Below are positions 37,413 through 45,671 of a stretch of 55,128 nucleotides of DNA, in pieces. The first letter of the stretch is position 1. Each line of letters begins with the position of its first letter. Source of the stretch: an uncultured Oscillospiraceae bacterium (GTDB lineage: Bacteria; Bacillota; Clostridia; Oscillospirales; Oscillospiraceae); NCBI GenBank assembly GCA_944385435.1, contig CALWXG010000010.1:1-55128 (forward strand). The letters are read 5' to 3'. The translations under genes were made by a program, and so were the position numbers. The notes beneath the pieces were generated by a model that worked only from the letters and a program-made list of their open reading frames with translations, was not told where the DNA came from and ran no database searches.

Positions 37413-38102
37413 TCAATCCGAAATTTTTTTCGGAGCGAATCCGAGATAATCCGCGGAGACCAGGCGGTAATCCACGCCCCCGTATCTCCCCTCGATGGCC
37501 AGGCGGTGGCTTGGCCCGTGCAGATGGCCGTAATAACAGGCCTTCACCCCGTACCGTTCCAGCAGGTCGATGATCTCCTGGCACCGGTATCCCTTGTACA
37601 GCGGCGGATAGTGGAGAAAGCAGAGTTTCTCCCGATCCCCTGCCGCCTTCAGCGATGCCTCCAGGCGGATCAGTTCCCTCCGGAACACCTTTTCCGTGTG
37701 GGGTCCCGCGTTTTCCTCATAAAACCACCCTCTGGTGCCGCACAGGGCAACGCCGCCGTAAAAGGCGCAGTTGTTATGAAGAATATGCAGCCGGGTGAGT
37801 CCATGTTCCTGAAAGAAGCGATTCATCTTGGCTGCGGTATCCCACCAGTAGTCGTGATTGCCCTTGAGCAGCCACTTCTCCCCCGGCAGATCCCGGTCCA
37901 GAAAGCGGAAGTCCTCCCGGGCCTCTTCCAGACTCATGCCCCAGGAAAGATCCCCGCACAGGACGACCACATCATCCTCGTTCACCCCGTCAAATCCCTG
38001 ACGCAGCTTGTCCACATATCCGGTCCAGCCTCCGCCGAACACCTCCATGGACTTGTCGCTTCCCAGGGAGAGGTGGGTGTCGCCGATGGCGTACAGAGCC
38101 AT
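37413..38102 (-). CDS. Calcineurin-type metallophosphoesterase
   Basis: A 229-residue phosphoesterase with a complete dimetal set: GDTHLS, CGDLSWG, KGNHDYWW, LHYPPLY and GHLHG. Its substrate is unknown. It follows thrC by 16 nt and precedes the tig promoter. The family is widespread in clostridia as an uncharacterised serine/threonine phosphatase-like protein. Confidence 0.9.
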   Translation of the reverse strand: MALYAIGDTHLSLGSDKSMEVFGGGWTGYVDKLRQGFDGVNEDDVVVLCGDLSWGMSLEEAREDFRFLDRDLPGEKWLLKGNHDYWWDTAAKMNRFFQEHGLTRLHILHNNCAFYGGVALCGTRGWFYEENAGPHTEKVFRRELIRLEASLKAAGDREKLCFLHYPPLYKGYRCQEIIDLLERYGVKACYYGHLHGPSHRLAIEGRYGGVDYRLVSADYLGFAPKKISD

Positions 38103-38118
38103 CTTATACCCCCTTGCG

Positions 38119-39603
38119 TTATTTCAGGAAATCCAGCACCTGATCCTTCATTCCAGTCTTCTCCGTCACCGTGTTGAATCTGCGGGCCTTCCCCTTCAGG
38201 GCCGCCAGCGGCGCGGGGACAGGCTGCCCGGTATACTCCGCCAGCTGGCCGAGCACCTCCACTCCCTCCTGATGCTCTTCCACGCCCAGGGCGGAGAGCA
38301 CGCTGGTGCAGAACTTGAAGGGGCTGGCTGTGGACACCACGACACAGGGGGTCTCATCCCCGGTGGACTGGCGGTACTCATCCAGTACGTGGAAGGCCAC
38401 GGCGGTGTGGGGGTCAATCAGATAGCCGGCCTCTTTCCACATCCGGGCAATGGCCTGCTTGGTCTGGACGTCATCGCAGAAACCGGCGGCGAACAGGTTC
38501 TGGATTTTCTTGTGGATGGCGGCCGTCACCTGATACCGCCCGCTCTCCGCCAGCTGACCCATATATTCGCACACCAGGGCGTCATCCCGGTCCGCCAGCT
38601 CGAAGATCATCCGCTCCAGGTTGCTGGACACCAGAATGTCCATGGAGGGAGACAGGGTGTTGTGGAAGGTGCGGTTCTTGTCGTAGACGCCGGTGCGGAT
38701 AAAATCGGTGAGTACGTTGTTCTCGTTGGACGCGCAGATCAGCTTGCGGATGGGCACGCCCATATGCTTGGCGTAATAGGCTGCCAGGATATTGCCGAAG
38801 TTTCCGGTGGGCACGCACACATTGATCTCCTGCCCGGCGGAGATGGCCTCCGATCTGAGCAGGTCGCAGTAGGCGGAGATGTAATATACGATCTGCGGCA
38901 GCACCCGGCCCCAGTTGATGGAGTTGGCGGAGGACAGGAAGTAGCCGCGCTCTGCCAGGGTCTCGGCCAGCTTCTCGTCGGAAAAGAGCTTCTTCACGCC
39001 GGCCTGGGCATCGTCAAAATTGCCCACCACCGCGCACACACCCACGTTTCCTCCGGCCTGGGTCACCATCTGCAGCTCCTGGATGTGAGATACCCCGTCT
39101 TTGGGATAGAACACCAGGATCCGGGTCTTCCCCACATCCTTGAATCCCTCCAGCGCCGCCTTTCCCGTGTCGCCGGAAGTGGCCACCAGGATACACACGG
39201 TCTTCTCCTCGTCGATCTTGGACAGGGAGGAAGACAGCAGGTGGGGCAGCATCTGCAGCGCCATGTCCTTGAAGGCGCAGGTGGGGCCGTGCCACAGCTC
39301 CAGGCAGTAGGTGGAGTCGTTCAGCCGGCGCACCGGCGCCACAGCCGGATGGTCAAAGTTCCCGCCGTAGGCCGCGGCGGCAAAGCTGGTCAGCTCCCGG
39401 GCGGAAAACTCATCCAGGAACCGGCTCATCACATAGACCACCCGCTGCTGATAGGACATGTCCTTCATGGACAGCAAAGCCTTGCCAGGCAGCCGGGGCA
39501 GCACCTCCGGGGTCATCAGGCCTCCGTCGGGCGCCAGGCCCTGGACAATGGCCTGGGACGCGGACATTCTCAGTTTTTTATTTCGTGTGCTTACATAATT
39601 CAA
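38119..39603 (-). CDS. thrC: Threonine synthase
   Basis: PLP enzyme converting O-phosphohomoserine to threonine. The 494-residue product is the long type-2 form, with the N-terminal MNYVSTRNK, the PLP lysine in CAFKDMALQ, and the SGDTGKAAL and TGNFGNILA motifs. It starts at a TTG (39603) that overlaps the dipeptidase stop in TTGA; no strong ribosome site exists, so translation is probably coupled. Confidence 0.96.
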   Translation of the reverse strand: MNYVSTRNKKLRMSASQAIVQGLAPDGGLMTPEVLPRLPGKALLSMKDMSYQQRVVYVMSRFLDEFSARELTSFAAAAYGGNFDHPAVAPVRRLNDSTYCLELWHGPTCAFKDMALQMLPHLLSSSLSKIDEEKTVCILVATSGDTGKAALEGFKDVGKTRILVFYPKDGVSHIQELQMVTQAGGNVGVCAVVGNFDDAQAGVKKLFSDEKLAETLAERGYFLSSANSINWGRVLPQIVYYISAYCDLLRSEAISAGQEINVCVPTGNFGNILAAYYAKHMGVPIRKLICASNENNVLTDFIRTGVYDKNRTFHNTLSPSMDILVSSNLERMIFELADRDDALVCEYMGQLAESGRYQVTAAIHKKIQNLFAAGFCDDVQTKQAIARMWKEAGYLIDPHTAVAFHVLDEYRQSTGDETPCVVVSTASPFKFCTSVLSALGVEEHQEGVEVLGQLAEYTGQPVPAPLAALKGKARRFNTVTEKTGMKDQVLDFLK

Positions 39604-40535
39604 GGCAGACTCACCACTCTCATCAGGTTATTGTAAAACAGACCGCGCACGACTGTTTCTCGGTAATGATGGCACAACAGAAATTCATACAGGCGATCTG
39701 CCGCGGCAATGTCCGGCAGGTCTGCGATGGTATCGCAGCCATCCCAGTCCCCGCCCAGCGCCACGCATGCCTCGCCGCCCAGTTCCAGAATGTGGTCCAG
39801 GTGCGCCCGCACGCTGTCCAGATCCTGGCCCAGGCCCACAAATTCCCGGTAGAAGTTCAGGCCTACAACACCTTGATTTTTTATTATGGCAGTTATTTGC
39901 TCATCCGTCAAGTTCCTTGTGTGATTCCAGACAAATTTTGCATTGGAGTGGGTGGCCAGCACCGGCCGGCGGGCGGTCTCCATCACATCCCAGAACCCAG
40001 CCTCAGACAGGTGGGATACATCCGGAAAGAGGTGAAGTTCCTCCATGCGCCGTACGAACTCCCGGCCCAGGGCGGTCAGCCCCTGTTCCGGGCGGTCGCA
40101 GTGGGAGCCGGACAGGGCGTTGGCATGATTCCAGGTGAGCGTGATCACCCGCACGCCGTCCCGGGCCGCCTGCTCCAGCCGCCGGGGCTCGCAGCCCAGC
40201 AGCTCCGCCCCCTCCACGCTGAGCATGGCCGCCGCCTTTCCCTGCCGCCAGGCGCTGCGGATCTCATCGCCGGTGCGGCACAGGCAGATCCGGTCCCGGC
40301 TGGCCTCCAGCTGCCGCCGGAAGCAGCGCAGCAGCGTCTCATACGCCTGCTCCAGGCTGTCTCCCCCGGTGTACCCGTGGGATGTCCACAGGGCAAAGAT
40401 CTGGGCGTAGTGCCCGAAAGCCTGTTCCGTCCGGTCCAGATCCACCGCCCCGGTGTTGGACGCCAGGTCCTCGCACCGGCGCCAGCAGCGGGATATGGTA
40501 TCACAGTGGGCGTCAAATACCCAGGGCCGATCCAT
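39600..40535 (-). CDS. M19-family membrane dipeptidase homologue
   Basis: A 311-residue zinc dipeptidase of the renal dipeptidase family. Metal ligands are visible in FDAHCDT, SVEGAE, ATHSNAKFVW with HTRNLTD, and GGDWDGCD. There is no signal peptide, so it is cytoplasmic here. It would hydrolyse dipeptides, possibly those with D-residues. GAGGGGGA precedes ATG 40535. Confidence 0.92.
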   Translation of the reverse strand: MDRPWVFDAHCDTISRCWRRCEDLASNTGAVDLDRTEQAFGHYAQIFALWTSHGYTGGDSLEQAYETLLRCFRRQLEASRDRICLCRTGDEIRSAWRQGKAAAMLSVEGAELLGCEPRRLEQAARDGVRVITLTWNHANALSGSHCDRPEQGLTALGREFVRRMEELHLFPDVSHLSEAGFWDVMETARRPVLATHSNAKFVWNHTRNLTDEQITAIIKNQGVVGLNFYREFVGLGQDLDSVRAHLDHILELGGEACVALGGDWDGCDTIADLPDIAAADRLYEFLLCHHYRETVVRGLFYNNLMRVVSLP

Positions 40536-40538
40536 CCG

Positions 40539-40919
40539 CTATTCCCCCTCAAAGGCGTTTTCCACATACTCTATGCGCGCCAGCCCCGGTTCCATGCCTC
40601 CGGGTGCGAACACCTGGGCCACATCAAACCGCGGCTGGAGCGCCGTGGGGTGTTCCGCCAGATACAGCTGCGCAGCGGTCAGGAGCCGCCGCTGCTTGGC
40701 CGCCGTCACCGCCTCCATGGGCTGTCCGTACCGGTCGCTGTTGCGCAGCTTGACCTCCACAAAGGCCAGATACCGTCCATCCGAGGCAATCAGGTCCACC
40801 TCTCCGTACCGGCACCGCCAGTTGCGCGCCAGGATCTGCCAGCCCCGCTCCTCCAGGAACCGGGCCGCCAGCTCCTCGCCCCAGCCGCCCAGCCGGCGGC
40901 TCTTCTCTCCCCCGCTCAC
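40539..40919 (-). CDS. YraN/UPF0102 nuclease-like protein
   Basis: A 126-residue member of the UPF0102 family, with a restriction-endonuclease-like fold: EELAARFLEERGW, YGEVDLIA and FVEVKLR. It starts with GTG at 40919, overlapping the rnhB stop. The rnhB-yraN pairing is common. Biochemical role is not settled; a Holliday-junction-resolvase-like fold is inferred from the family. Confidence 0.9.
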   Translation of the reverse strand: MSGGEKSRRLGGWGEELAARFLEERGWQILARNWRCRYGEVDLIASDGRYLAFVEVKLRNSDRYGQPMEAVTAAKQRRLLTAAQLYLAEHPTALQPRFDVAQVFAPGGMEPGLARIEYVENAFEGE

Positions 40920-41524
40920 AGCTTTTTCAGAAAGCTGCGCCGGTGGATGGGACAGGGGCCGTACTGCCGCAGCAGCTCATAATGGCGGCGGGTGGGATAG
41001 CCCTTGTGCCGCTCAAACTCATACTGAGGGTACCGGCGGGCCATCTCCTCCATATACCGGTCCCGGCTCACCTTGGCCAGGATGGAGGCTGCGGCAATGC
41101 TGGCCGAGCGGGCATCCCCCTTCACTATGGTCTCGTGGGGCAGGGTGACGGCGCACCGGCTGCCGTGATCCCGGTTTCCGTCGATGAGGGCGTAATCCGC
41201 CGGGGGATCCAGCTGCCGGATCGCCCGGTCCATGGCCAGCATCCTGCAGTTGAGGATGTCCAGCTCATCGATTTCCTCCGGCTCTGCCCAGGCCACCGCC
41301 CAGGCCGACGCCCGCTCCCGGATCTGGTCGAAGAGGATGTCCCGCCGGCGCGGCGTCACCTTTTTGGAGTCATCCAGATAGGGCAGCTCCAGCCCCTCCG
41401 GCAGGATCACCGCCGCGGCGTACACCCGGCCGGCCAGGGGCCCTGCCCCCGCCTCGTCGCAGCCGCAGACCCGGCGGAAACCGCGCTCCGCCGCCCGGGA
41501 CTCAAACTCCCACATCATCCGCAT
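40916..41524 (-). CDS. rnhB: Ribonuclease HII
   Basis: Removes misincorporated ribonucleotides and RNA primers from DNA. The 202-residue product has DEAG with PLAG near the N-terminus, LDDSKK, and KGDARSASIAAASILAKVSRD in part. The usual DExGRG motif reads DEAGAG: the Arg is Ala. Starts at 41524, 41518 and 41515 are all possible; 41524 gives a 23-nt overlap with rbgA. No strong ribosome site, so coupling to rbgA is likely. Confidence 0.93.
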   Translation of the reverse strand: MRMMWEFESRAAERGFRRVCGCDEAGAGPLAGRVYAAAVILPEGLELPYLDDSKKVTPRRRDILFDQIRERASAWAVAWAEPEEIDELDILNCRMLAMDRAIRQLDPPADYALIDGNRDHGSRCAVTLPHETIVKGDARSASIAAASILAKVSRDRYMEEMARRYPQYEFERHKGYPTRRHYELLRQYGPCPIHRRSFLKKL

Positions 41525-42386
41525 CACCGCCCGGCATCTCTTCCGGCAGCTCCAGGGTAAAGCGCCCCAACTTTCCACCCCGGAACTCATCCAGCAGCAC
41601 CTTGCTCATCCGCTCCGTATCCACTTCCCCGCCGGAGATCAGCATGCCCCGCTTCCGGGCGGCCTGCTCCAGCAGTTCCCAGCCCGGCGCGGCGGGATCC
41701 GCCGCCAGTTTATACCGCTCCGCCAGCGCCTGGGGGTAACGGTTGCGCAGCAGTTCCATGAGGGCGGCGGCCAGTGCCTCACTGTCCATCACCTCATCCT
41801 TCACCGCGCCGGTGAAGGCCAGGTGCATCCCGGTGGTCTCATCTTCAAATTTGGGCCACAGGATGCCGGGGGTGTCCAGCAGCTCCAGTCCGCTGTCCAC
41901 GCTCACCCACTGCTTCCCCCGGGTGACGCCGGGGCGGTCACCGGCTTTCGCCGACTTTTTCTTTGCAATCTTGTTAATTAAGGTGGATTTGCCCACATTC
42001 GGCACCCCCACCACCATCACCCGCACAGGCCTGCCCACCTGGCCCTTGGCCCGCCAGGCGGCGATCTTCTCCTTCAGGGCCGCCTTGGCCACGGCGGAGA
42101 ACTGAGCCACGCCCTTACCGGTCCTGGCGTCCGTCTCCAGCACCGCATAACCCATGGACCGGAACTTTGCCAGCCAGCGCCCCGTCTGCACAGGGTCTGC
42201 CTGGTCCGCGCGGTTGAAGATCATCATTCTGGGCCGGTCCCCCACCATGGCGTCGATGTCCGGGTTGCGGCTGGAGATGGGAATGCGGGCATCCACCACC
42301 TCAGCCACCATATCCACGAACTTTACGTCCTCTTCCATCTGTCGGCGGGTCTTGGTCATGTGCCCGGGATACCATTGAATATTCAT
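41502..42386 (-). CDS. rbgA: Ribosome biogenesis GTPase RbgA/YlqF
   Basis: Circularly permuted GTPase needed for late 50S maturation. The 294-residue product starts MNIQWYPGHM, a signature of the family, has the G4 motif FNRAD before the P-loop GVPNVGKST, and ends in an acidic tail. ATG 42386 follows GGAGGAGG. It lies downstream of the rplS terminator, as in many Firmicutes with rplS-rbgA-rnhB order. Confidence 0.96.
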   Translation of the reverse strand: MNIQWYPGHMTKTRRQMEEDVKFVDMVAEVVDARIPISSRNPDIDAMVGDRPRMMIFNRADQADPVQTGRWLAKFRSMGYAVLETDARTGKGVAQFSAVAKAALKEKIAAWRAKGQVGRPVRVMVVGVPNVGKSTLINKIAKKKSAKAGDRPGVTRGKQWVSVDSGLELLDTPGILWPKFEDETTGMHLAFTGAVKDEVMDSEALAAALMELLRNRYPQALAERYKLAADPAAPGWELLEQAARKRGMLISGGEVDTERMSKVLLDEFRGGKLGRFTLELPEEMPGGDADDVGV

Positions 42387-42407
42387 GTGTATTCCTCCTC
42401 CGGCATG

Positions 42408-42437
42408 CAAAAAAGGAGCGGGGTCCCCGCTCCTTTT
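42408..42437 (-). terminator. Terminator after rplS
   Basis: A 13-nt inverted repeat (42411-42423 with 42425-42437) followed by a U run on the minus strand. Symmetric ends make it potentially bidirectional. The next gene, rbgA, begins about 22 nt later and so depends on read-through. Confidence 0.82.
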
Positions 42438-42459
42438 CCTGTGTTTGGAAGTTCCCGTC

Positions 42460-42801
42460 TTACAGGTTCTCCTTGACCTTGGCGGCCTTACCCACCCGGT
42501 CACGCAGATAATACAGCTTGGCGCGGCGCACCTTGCCCTTGCGGACCGTCTCCACCTTCTCGATGGTGGGAGCGTGCAGGGGGAACACCTTCTCCACGCC
42601 CACGCCGTAAGAGATACGGCGCACGGTGAAGCTCTCCTCGATACCGCCGTGCTTCTTGGCGATCACGGTGCCCTCGAACACCTGGATACGCTCACGGCTG
42701 CCTTCCTTTACCCGGATGTGTACACGAACGGTGTCGCCCACGTTGACTTCGGGAGCGTTGTCCTTCATGTACTTCTGGCTGAACTGCTTCATCAGCTCCA
42801 T
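42460..42801 (-). CDS. rplS: 50S ribosomal protein L19
   Basis: A 113-residue L19. Visible segments are [30 protein letters not shown] and the basic C-terminal [23 protein letters not shown] 42801 follows AGGAGG. A sigma-A promoter lies 79 nt upstream, leaving a leader of about 70 nt. Firmicutes often carry an L19 leader RNA here; no consensus could be verified by eye. Confidence 0.97.
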   Translation of the reverse strand: MELMKQFSQKYMKDNAPEVNVGDTVRVHIRVKEGSRERIQVFEGTVIAKKHGGIEESFTVRRISYGVGVEKVFPLHAPTIEKVETVRKGKVRRAKLYYLRDRVGKAAKVKENL

Positions 42802-42879
42802 TTGTTTTTCCTCCTAATCATAGGCGTTCATACGTCAACACAGCCTGCGCAGAGGACCGCCCTTTTTTCAGACCTTGGT

Positions 42880-42908
42880 AGTCTACCACATTTGTGCTGC
42901 AATTGCAA
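42880..42908 (-). promoter_or_regulatory. Sigma-A promoter of rplS
   Basis: TTGCAA (42903-42908) and TAGACT (42880-42885) on the minus strand with a 17-nt spacer. Confidence 0.75.
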
Positions 42909-43085
42909 GTGTTTTTTCATTTTTTCGGAGGCCGTTTTCCCGGTGCATCAGGGACGGCTCCCTGTCCTGGACGCCAGGGCCCCTTGCCGCACTCCCCGCC
43001 TCTCCTGTTCCGGAACGGTCTCCCCCCCAGCTATCCGGAGCAGGTGCCCGGCATCTCTCCCGACGCCGGACCGCACTCTCCGACG

Positions 43086-43688
43086 TCAGTGCATGCGTCC
43101 CCGGCGTCCGGGGCGCACAATGCCCCAAAGCAGCCAGAAGGCAGTCAGAAGCAGCGTCACATTCCCGTAAACCGCCGCGGCAATGGCCCCCACTCCCGCC
43201 AGAAGCCCGGCCAGGATCCCGGAGACCGCCGTCAGCACTGCCTGAGGGGCCGGACCGTCTCCCCACCGCTCCGCCAGCAGATTGTCCGCCAGTGCGCCTC
43301 CGTCCAACGGGGGGATGGGCAGCAGATTGAAGGCCCCAATCCACACGCTGAACACCGCCAGCACCCGGAAACCGGACAGATAGGCGGGAACAGCCAGCAG
43401 CAGATTGGCCGCCGGCCCGGCCAGCAGGACCAGGTTCTCCCCGCTGTAGGACAGGGCATGCCGGTAGGAAAAGCGCAGCTCCGCCCCCACCGCGCTCAGG
43501 GTCAGCCGCTCCACCCTGCCGCCATGCGCCGCACACGCCGCCAGATGGCCCAGTTCATGGACTGCGCAGGCCAGAAGCGCCCAGGGCAGCAGCCCAGCTC
43601 CCTCATCCAGATACAGCAGCCCCGCCATCAGAAGCAGAAACCCCGGGGTGACCGTCAGCCGGGCATGCAGGTCAGGACAGGTCCACAT
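43086..43688 (-). CDS. spoIVFB: M50 site-2 protease, SpoIVFB-like
   Basis: A 200-residue membrane metalloprotease with the zinc motif HELGH at residues 44-48 and the second motif NLLPIPPLDG (Asp129), and about five or six hydrophobic segments. SpoIVFB cleaves pro-sigma-K in the mother cell. The start overlaps the M23 gene by 17 nt, the SpoIVFA/SpoIVFB arrangement, and the upstream promoter is sigma-E-type. Length is shorter than the Bacillus protein (about 288); the C-terminal CBS domain found there is absent here. The substrate is inferred. Confidence 0.8.
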   Translation of the reverse strand: MWTCPDLHARLTVTPGFLLLMAGLLYLDEGAGLLPWALLACAVHELGHLAACAAHGGRVERLTLSAVGAELRFSYRHALSYSGENLVLLAGPAANLLLAVPAYLSGFRVLAVFSVWIGAFNLLPIPPLDGGALADNLLAERWGDGPAPQAVLTAVSGILAGLLAGVGAIAAAVYGNVTLLLTAFWLLWGIVRPGRRGRMH

Positions 43689-44649
43689 AATAGGCCGGAT
43701 CCAGCCTGATATTGTCCTTCTCTATGGTCAGGTGCAGGTGCGGTCCGGTGGCATTGCCCGTCTCCCCCACCAGGGCAACGGTCTGCCCGCAGGTCACGGT
43801 ATCCCCTTTGCTCACCAGAAGCTTGCTGCAGTGGGCATAGAAACTGGACACCTGATTGGCATGGCTGATCTTCAGGTACTGCCCGAACTCGTCGCTCTCC
43901 CCGATGTATTCCACCACACCGTCGGCAAATGCGCCGATCTCAGCGCCTTCCGGCGCCCCGATGTCCAGCGCAAGATGGAACTCATGGTCCCCGTCAATGG
44001 GATTGTCCCGGTAGCCGAAGGTGGAGGTCACCGTCCCCTGAACCGGAACCGCCGTCTCCTCCAGCCCCAGCTCGTAGTAGGCAAAGCTCACGTTGGAGGG
44101 AAGCGCCACCCCGTCGTCGGTATATGCCTGGGCCACCGCTGTGACGATCTCCGGCGTAGCCTCCGGCTCCTGTGCCTCGCCGGGCAGCGGATCCGACGGC
44201 TCCTGCGGGGGAGCCGATTCTGCGATTGCCCGGACCACGCCGCTCTCCCCGACGTAATCCAGGCCAAACCGGCTTGTCTGGCTCAGAAACACCACCGGCC
44301 GGGAGGGCAGGCTCACCGCGCCGGGTTCCGGCTGTACGCCGAATACCGCCGCGCCCAGCTGCGCCAGCGCCTGCTGGAGATCCGAACCGTCCTCCAGCGA
44401 CTGTTGGAACTGCCGGAACGCCTCCGGGAAATCCAGGTCGGAGGTGAGCAGGTCCCCCCACATCCGGATCTGTTCCGGAAACACACCACGGCCCACAAAT
44501 ACCAGGAAAAACAGAGCCAGACTCACCAGCAGCTGCCCCAGCCTGCGCCTGTCCCGCCCATCCATCTGACTTTTCTTCCGCGCCGTGCCGCTCCGCTTCC
44601 GGGTCGTCCGGTGTCTGACCACGGACGCGCGTTTGTAAGTTGTGTCCAT
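43672..44649 (-). CDS. spoIVFA: M23 peptidase-domain membrane protein, SpoIVFA-like
   Basis: A 325-residue protein: basic cytoplasmic N-terminus, one membrane helix (about residues 38-54, LGQLLVSLALFFLVFVG), a Pro-rich linker and a C-terminal LytM/M23 domain (about residues 210-320). In Bacillus SpoIVFA holds SpoIVFB inactive and complexed with BofA until SpoIVB cleaves it. The M23 metal residues appear complete here (HLALD, YAH, HLH), so enzymatic activity is possible. GAAGGGGAGG precedes ATG 44649. SpoIIQ is the alternative, but the pairing with M50 favours SpoIVFA. Confidence 0.78.
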   Translation of the reverse strand: MDTTYKRASVVRHRTTRKRSGTARKKSQMDGRDRRRLGQLLVSLALFFLVFVGRGVFPEQIRMWGDLLTSDLDFPEAFRQFQQSLEDGSDLQQALAQLGAAVFGVQPEPGAVSLPSRPVVFLSQTSRFGLDYVGESGVVRAIAESAPPQEPSDPLPGEAQEPEATPEIVTAVAQAYTDDGVALPSNVSFAYYELGLEETAVPVQGTVTSTFGYRDNPIDGDHEFHLALDIGAPEGAEIGAFADGVVEYIGESDEFGQYLKISHANQVSSFYAHCSKLLVSKGDTVTCGQTVALVGETGNATGPHLHLTIEKDNIRLDPAYYVDLS

Positions 44650-44690
44650 ATTGCCCTCCCCTTCTTCCGGTACGCACCTTGCCTGTGCAT

Positions 44691-44719
44691 ACTGTATGTC
44701 CCAGGAAGGGAAAATATGC
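44691..44719 (-). promoter_or_regulatory. Sigma-E promoter of the spoIVFA-spoIVFB pair
   Basis: GCATATT (44713-44719) and CATACAGT (44691-44698) on the minus strand with a 14-nt spacer. It matches the sigma-E consensus except for one -10 position. The leader would be about 35 nt. Confidence 0.88.
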
Positions 44720-44770
44720 AGCGCATCCCCGCGTTATATCCCGTATCCTCTTTGCCCCAACGGGAAAACA

Positions 44771-44810
44771 GGCCTTGGCAGGGGCGGCACATGCCGCCCC
44801 TGCCAAGGCC
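44771..44810 (-). terminator. Near-perfect palindromic terminator after the 44839 gene
   Basis: A 19-bp perfect stem (44771-44789 with 44792-44810) around a two-base centre, followed on the minus strand by UGUUUU. It insulates the spoIVFA promoter from upstream transcription. Confidence 0.8.
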
Positions 44811-44838
44811 TCTGTTCTGTCACTGCCGCAGCAGCGTT

Positions 44839-45273
44839 TTACACCAGAAAAATTCCCAGAAACAGCACAACCGCGCACAAAGCGCTGCCGGTGCCAAACA
44901 GCGTGCCCACATTTCCGACAAACCCGTGCTGCACCTCCACCGGCAGATAAAAGCTGGCGGGATCATCCGGCTGATAGCAGACACCGTATCTGCTCCCGAT
45001 CTGATAAGCATCCCGGTCCGGTCTCCCCATCCGGCTCTCCTGATCGTACTGCCTGCCGTTGATCATCATGCGAAGCACCGGCGCATAAAGCATGCGCTCT
45101 TCACTGCCGATCCGCTCCACAACCCCCACCACAGTGGCCTCGCCCAAAGCGGTGCAGCGCTGCGCCAATTCCCGGTGCTGCCGGTTGTGCTGGGCTGCCC
45201 ACCGGAATGCGCACACCGCAAAGGCAGTACACAGCGCGACGCCCAGCCCCAAAATCACCTGTTCCACTGTCAT
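44839..45273 (-). CDS. Small membrane protein, DUF3592-like
   Basis: A 144-residue protein with membrane helices near residues 5-25 and 122-143 flanking an extracytoplasmic or cytoplasmic beta-rich domain (GEATVVGVVERIGSE, PVLRMMINGRQY, GVCYQPDDP). This two-helix layout resembles DUF3592 proteins. Function is unknown. It is divergent from sigI; a minus-strand promoter was not clear, though TATAAA occurs about 80 nt upstream. The ribosome site is weak. Confidence 0.65.
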   Translation of the reverse strand: MTVEQVILGLGVALCTAFAVCAFRWAAQHNRQHRELAQRCTALGEATVVGVVERIGSEERMLYAPVLRMMINGRQYDQESRMGRPDRDAYQIGSRYGVCYQPDDPASFYLPVEVQHGFVGNVGTLFGTGSALCAVVLFLGIFLV

Positions 45274-45480
45274 TTCTCACCAGAACCCCTCTCCACATGT
45301 TCTCTCAGTTCAACAGGCGGATCCTGTTCGGATCCAATCCGATTTCATTTTCATTTATACTGCACCCAACGCAAGATCTGCCACCTTTTTTCGGTAAATT
45401 GTTGGTAAAACGGATTTCGCTCCCCTGATCCGGTTTTCAATCATTTTACAGTTTCTTTACGCATATTTTTCGTTTAAAAG
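45274..45480. other. Divergent non-coding region, 5' part
   Basis: A/T-richer than its surroundings. It carries a GGATCC-N5-GGATCC inverted repeat near 45319-45335 and a TATAAA-like box on the minus strand. No gene or RNA motif was recognised. The promoter elements of sigI follow. Confidence 0.5.
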
Positions 45481-45509
45481 TGGACACGCACTGGTTCCTT
45501 CTTTATGAT
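45481..45509 (+). promoter_or_regulatory. Probable sigma-A promoter of sigI
   Basis: TGGACA (45481-45486) and TATGAT (45504-45509) with a 17-nt spacer. The transcript would have a leader of about 155 nt that contains the direct repeats at 45518 and the sigma-I-like element at 45613. Confidence 0.7.
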
Positions 45510-45517
45510 AAAGCTGT

Positions 45518-45550
45518 AAATTGATTGTATTTCCATTGGAAATTGATTGT
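45518..45550 (+). repeat. Direct repeats 22 bp apart in the sigI leader
   Basis: AAATTGATTGT occurs at 45518-45528 and 45540-45550. The 22-bp offset places both on one face of the helix, just downstream of the sigma-A -10, as expected for a regulator binding two adjacent sites. Confidence 0.6.
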
Positions 45551-45612
45551 GTCCGGCCGCCGGGCCTGTGCTGGTCCGGCTCCGGTCAAATCTGTGAAAA
45601 AAAGTTTGCCGG

Positions 45613-45639
45613 CCCCGAAATTCCGGCAATTGCCCCGTA
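45613..45639 (+). promoter_or_regulatory. Sigma-I-type promoter element before sigI
   Basis: CCCC (45613-45616) and CGTA (45636-45639) are separated by 19 nt, with TTC following the -10. The same spacing recurs at 47357 and 47449. Sigma-I promoters in Bacillus and Clostridium have C-rich -35 and CGAA/CGTA -10 elements. This implies autoregulation. Confidence 0.65.
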
Positions 45640-45671
45640 TTCTTTTTTCAGAGAGAAATGGAGGGATCCAA

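Noticed and set aside
42802-42880. L19 leader RNA upstream of rplS
   Set aside because: A leader of about 70 nt exists, but I could not match it to the known structure by eye; a covariance-model search would decide.
44771-44810. Possible IS end or attachment site (19-bp palindrome)
   Set aside because: No transposase, target duplication or partner copy is seen; position and the following U run fit a terminator.
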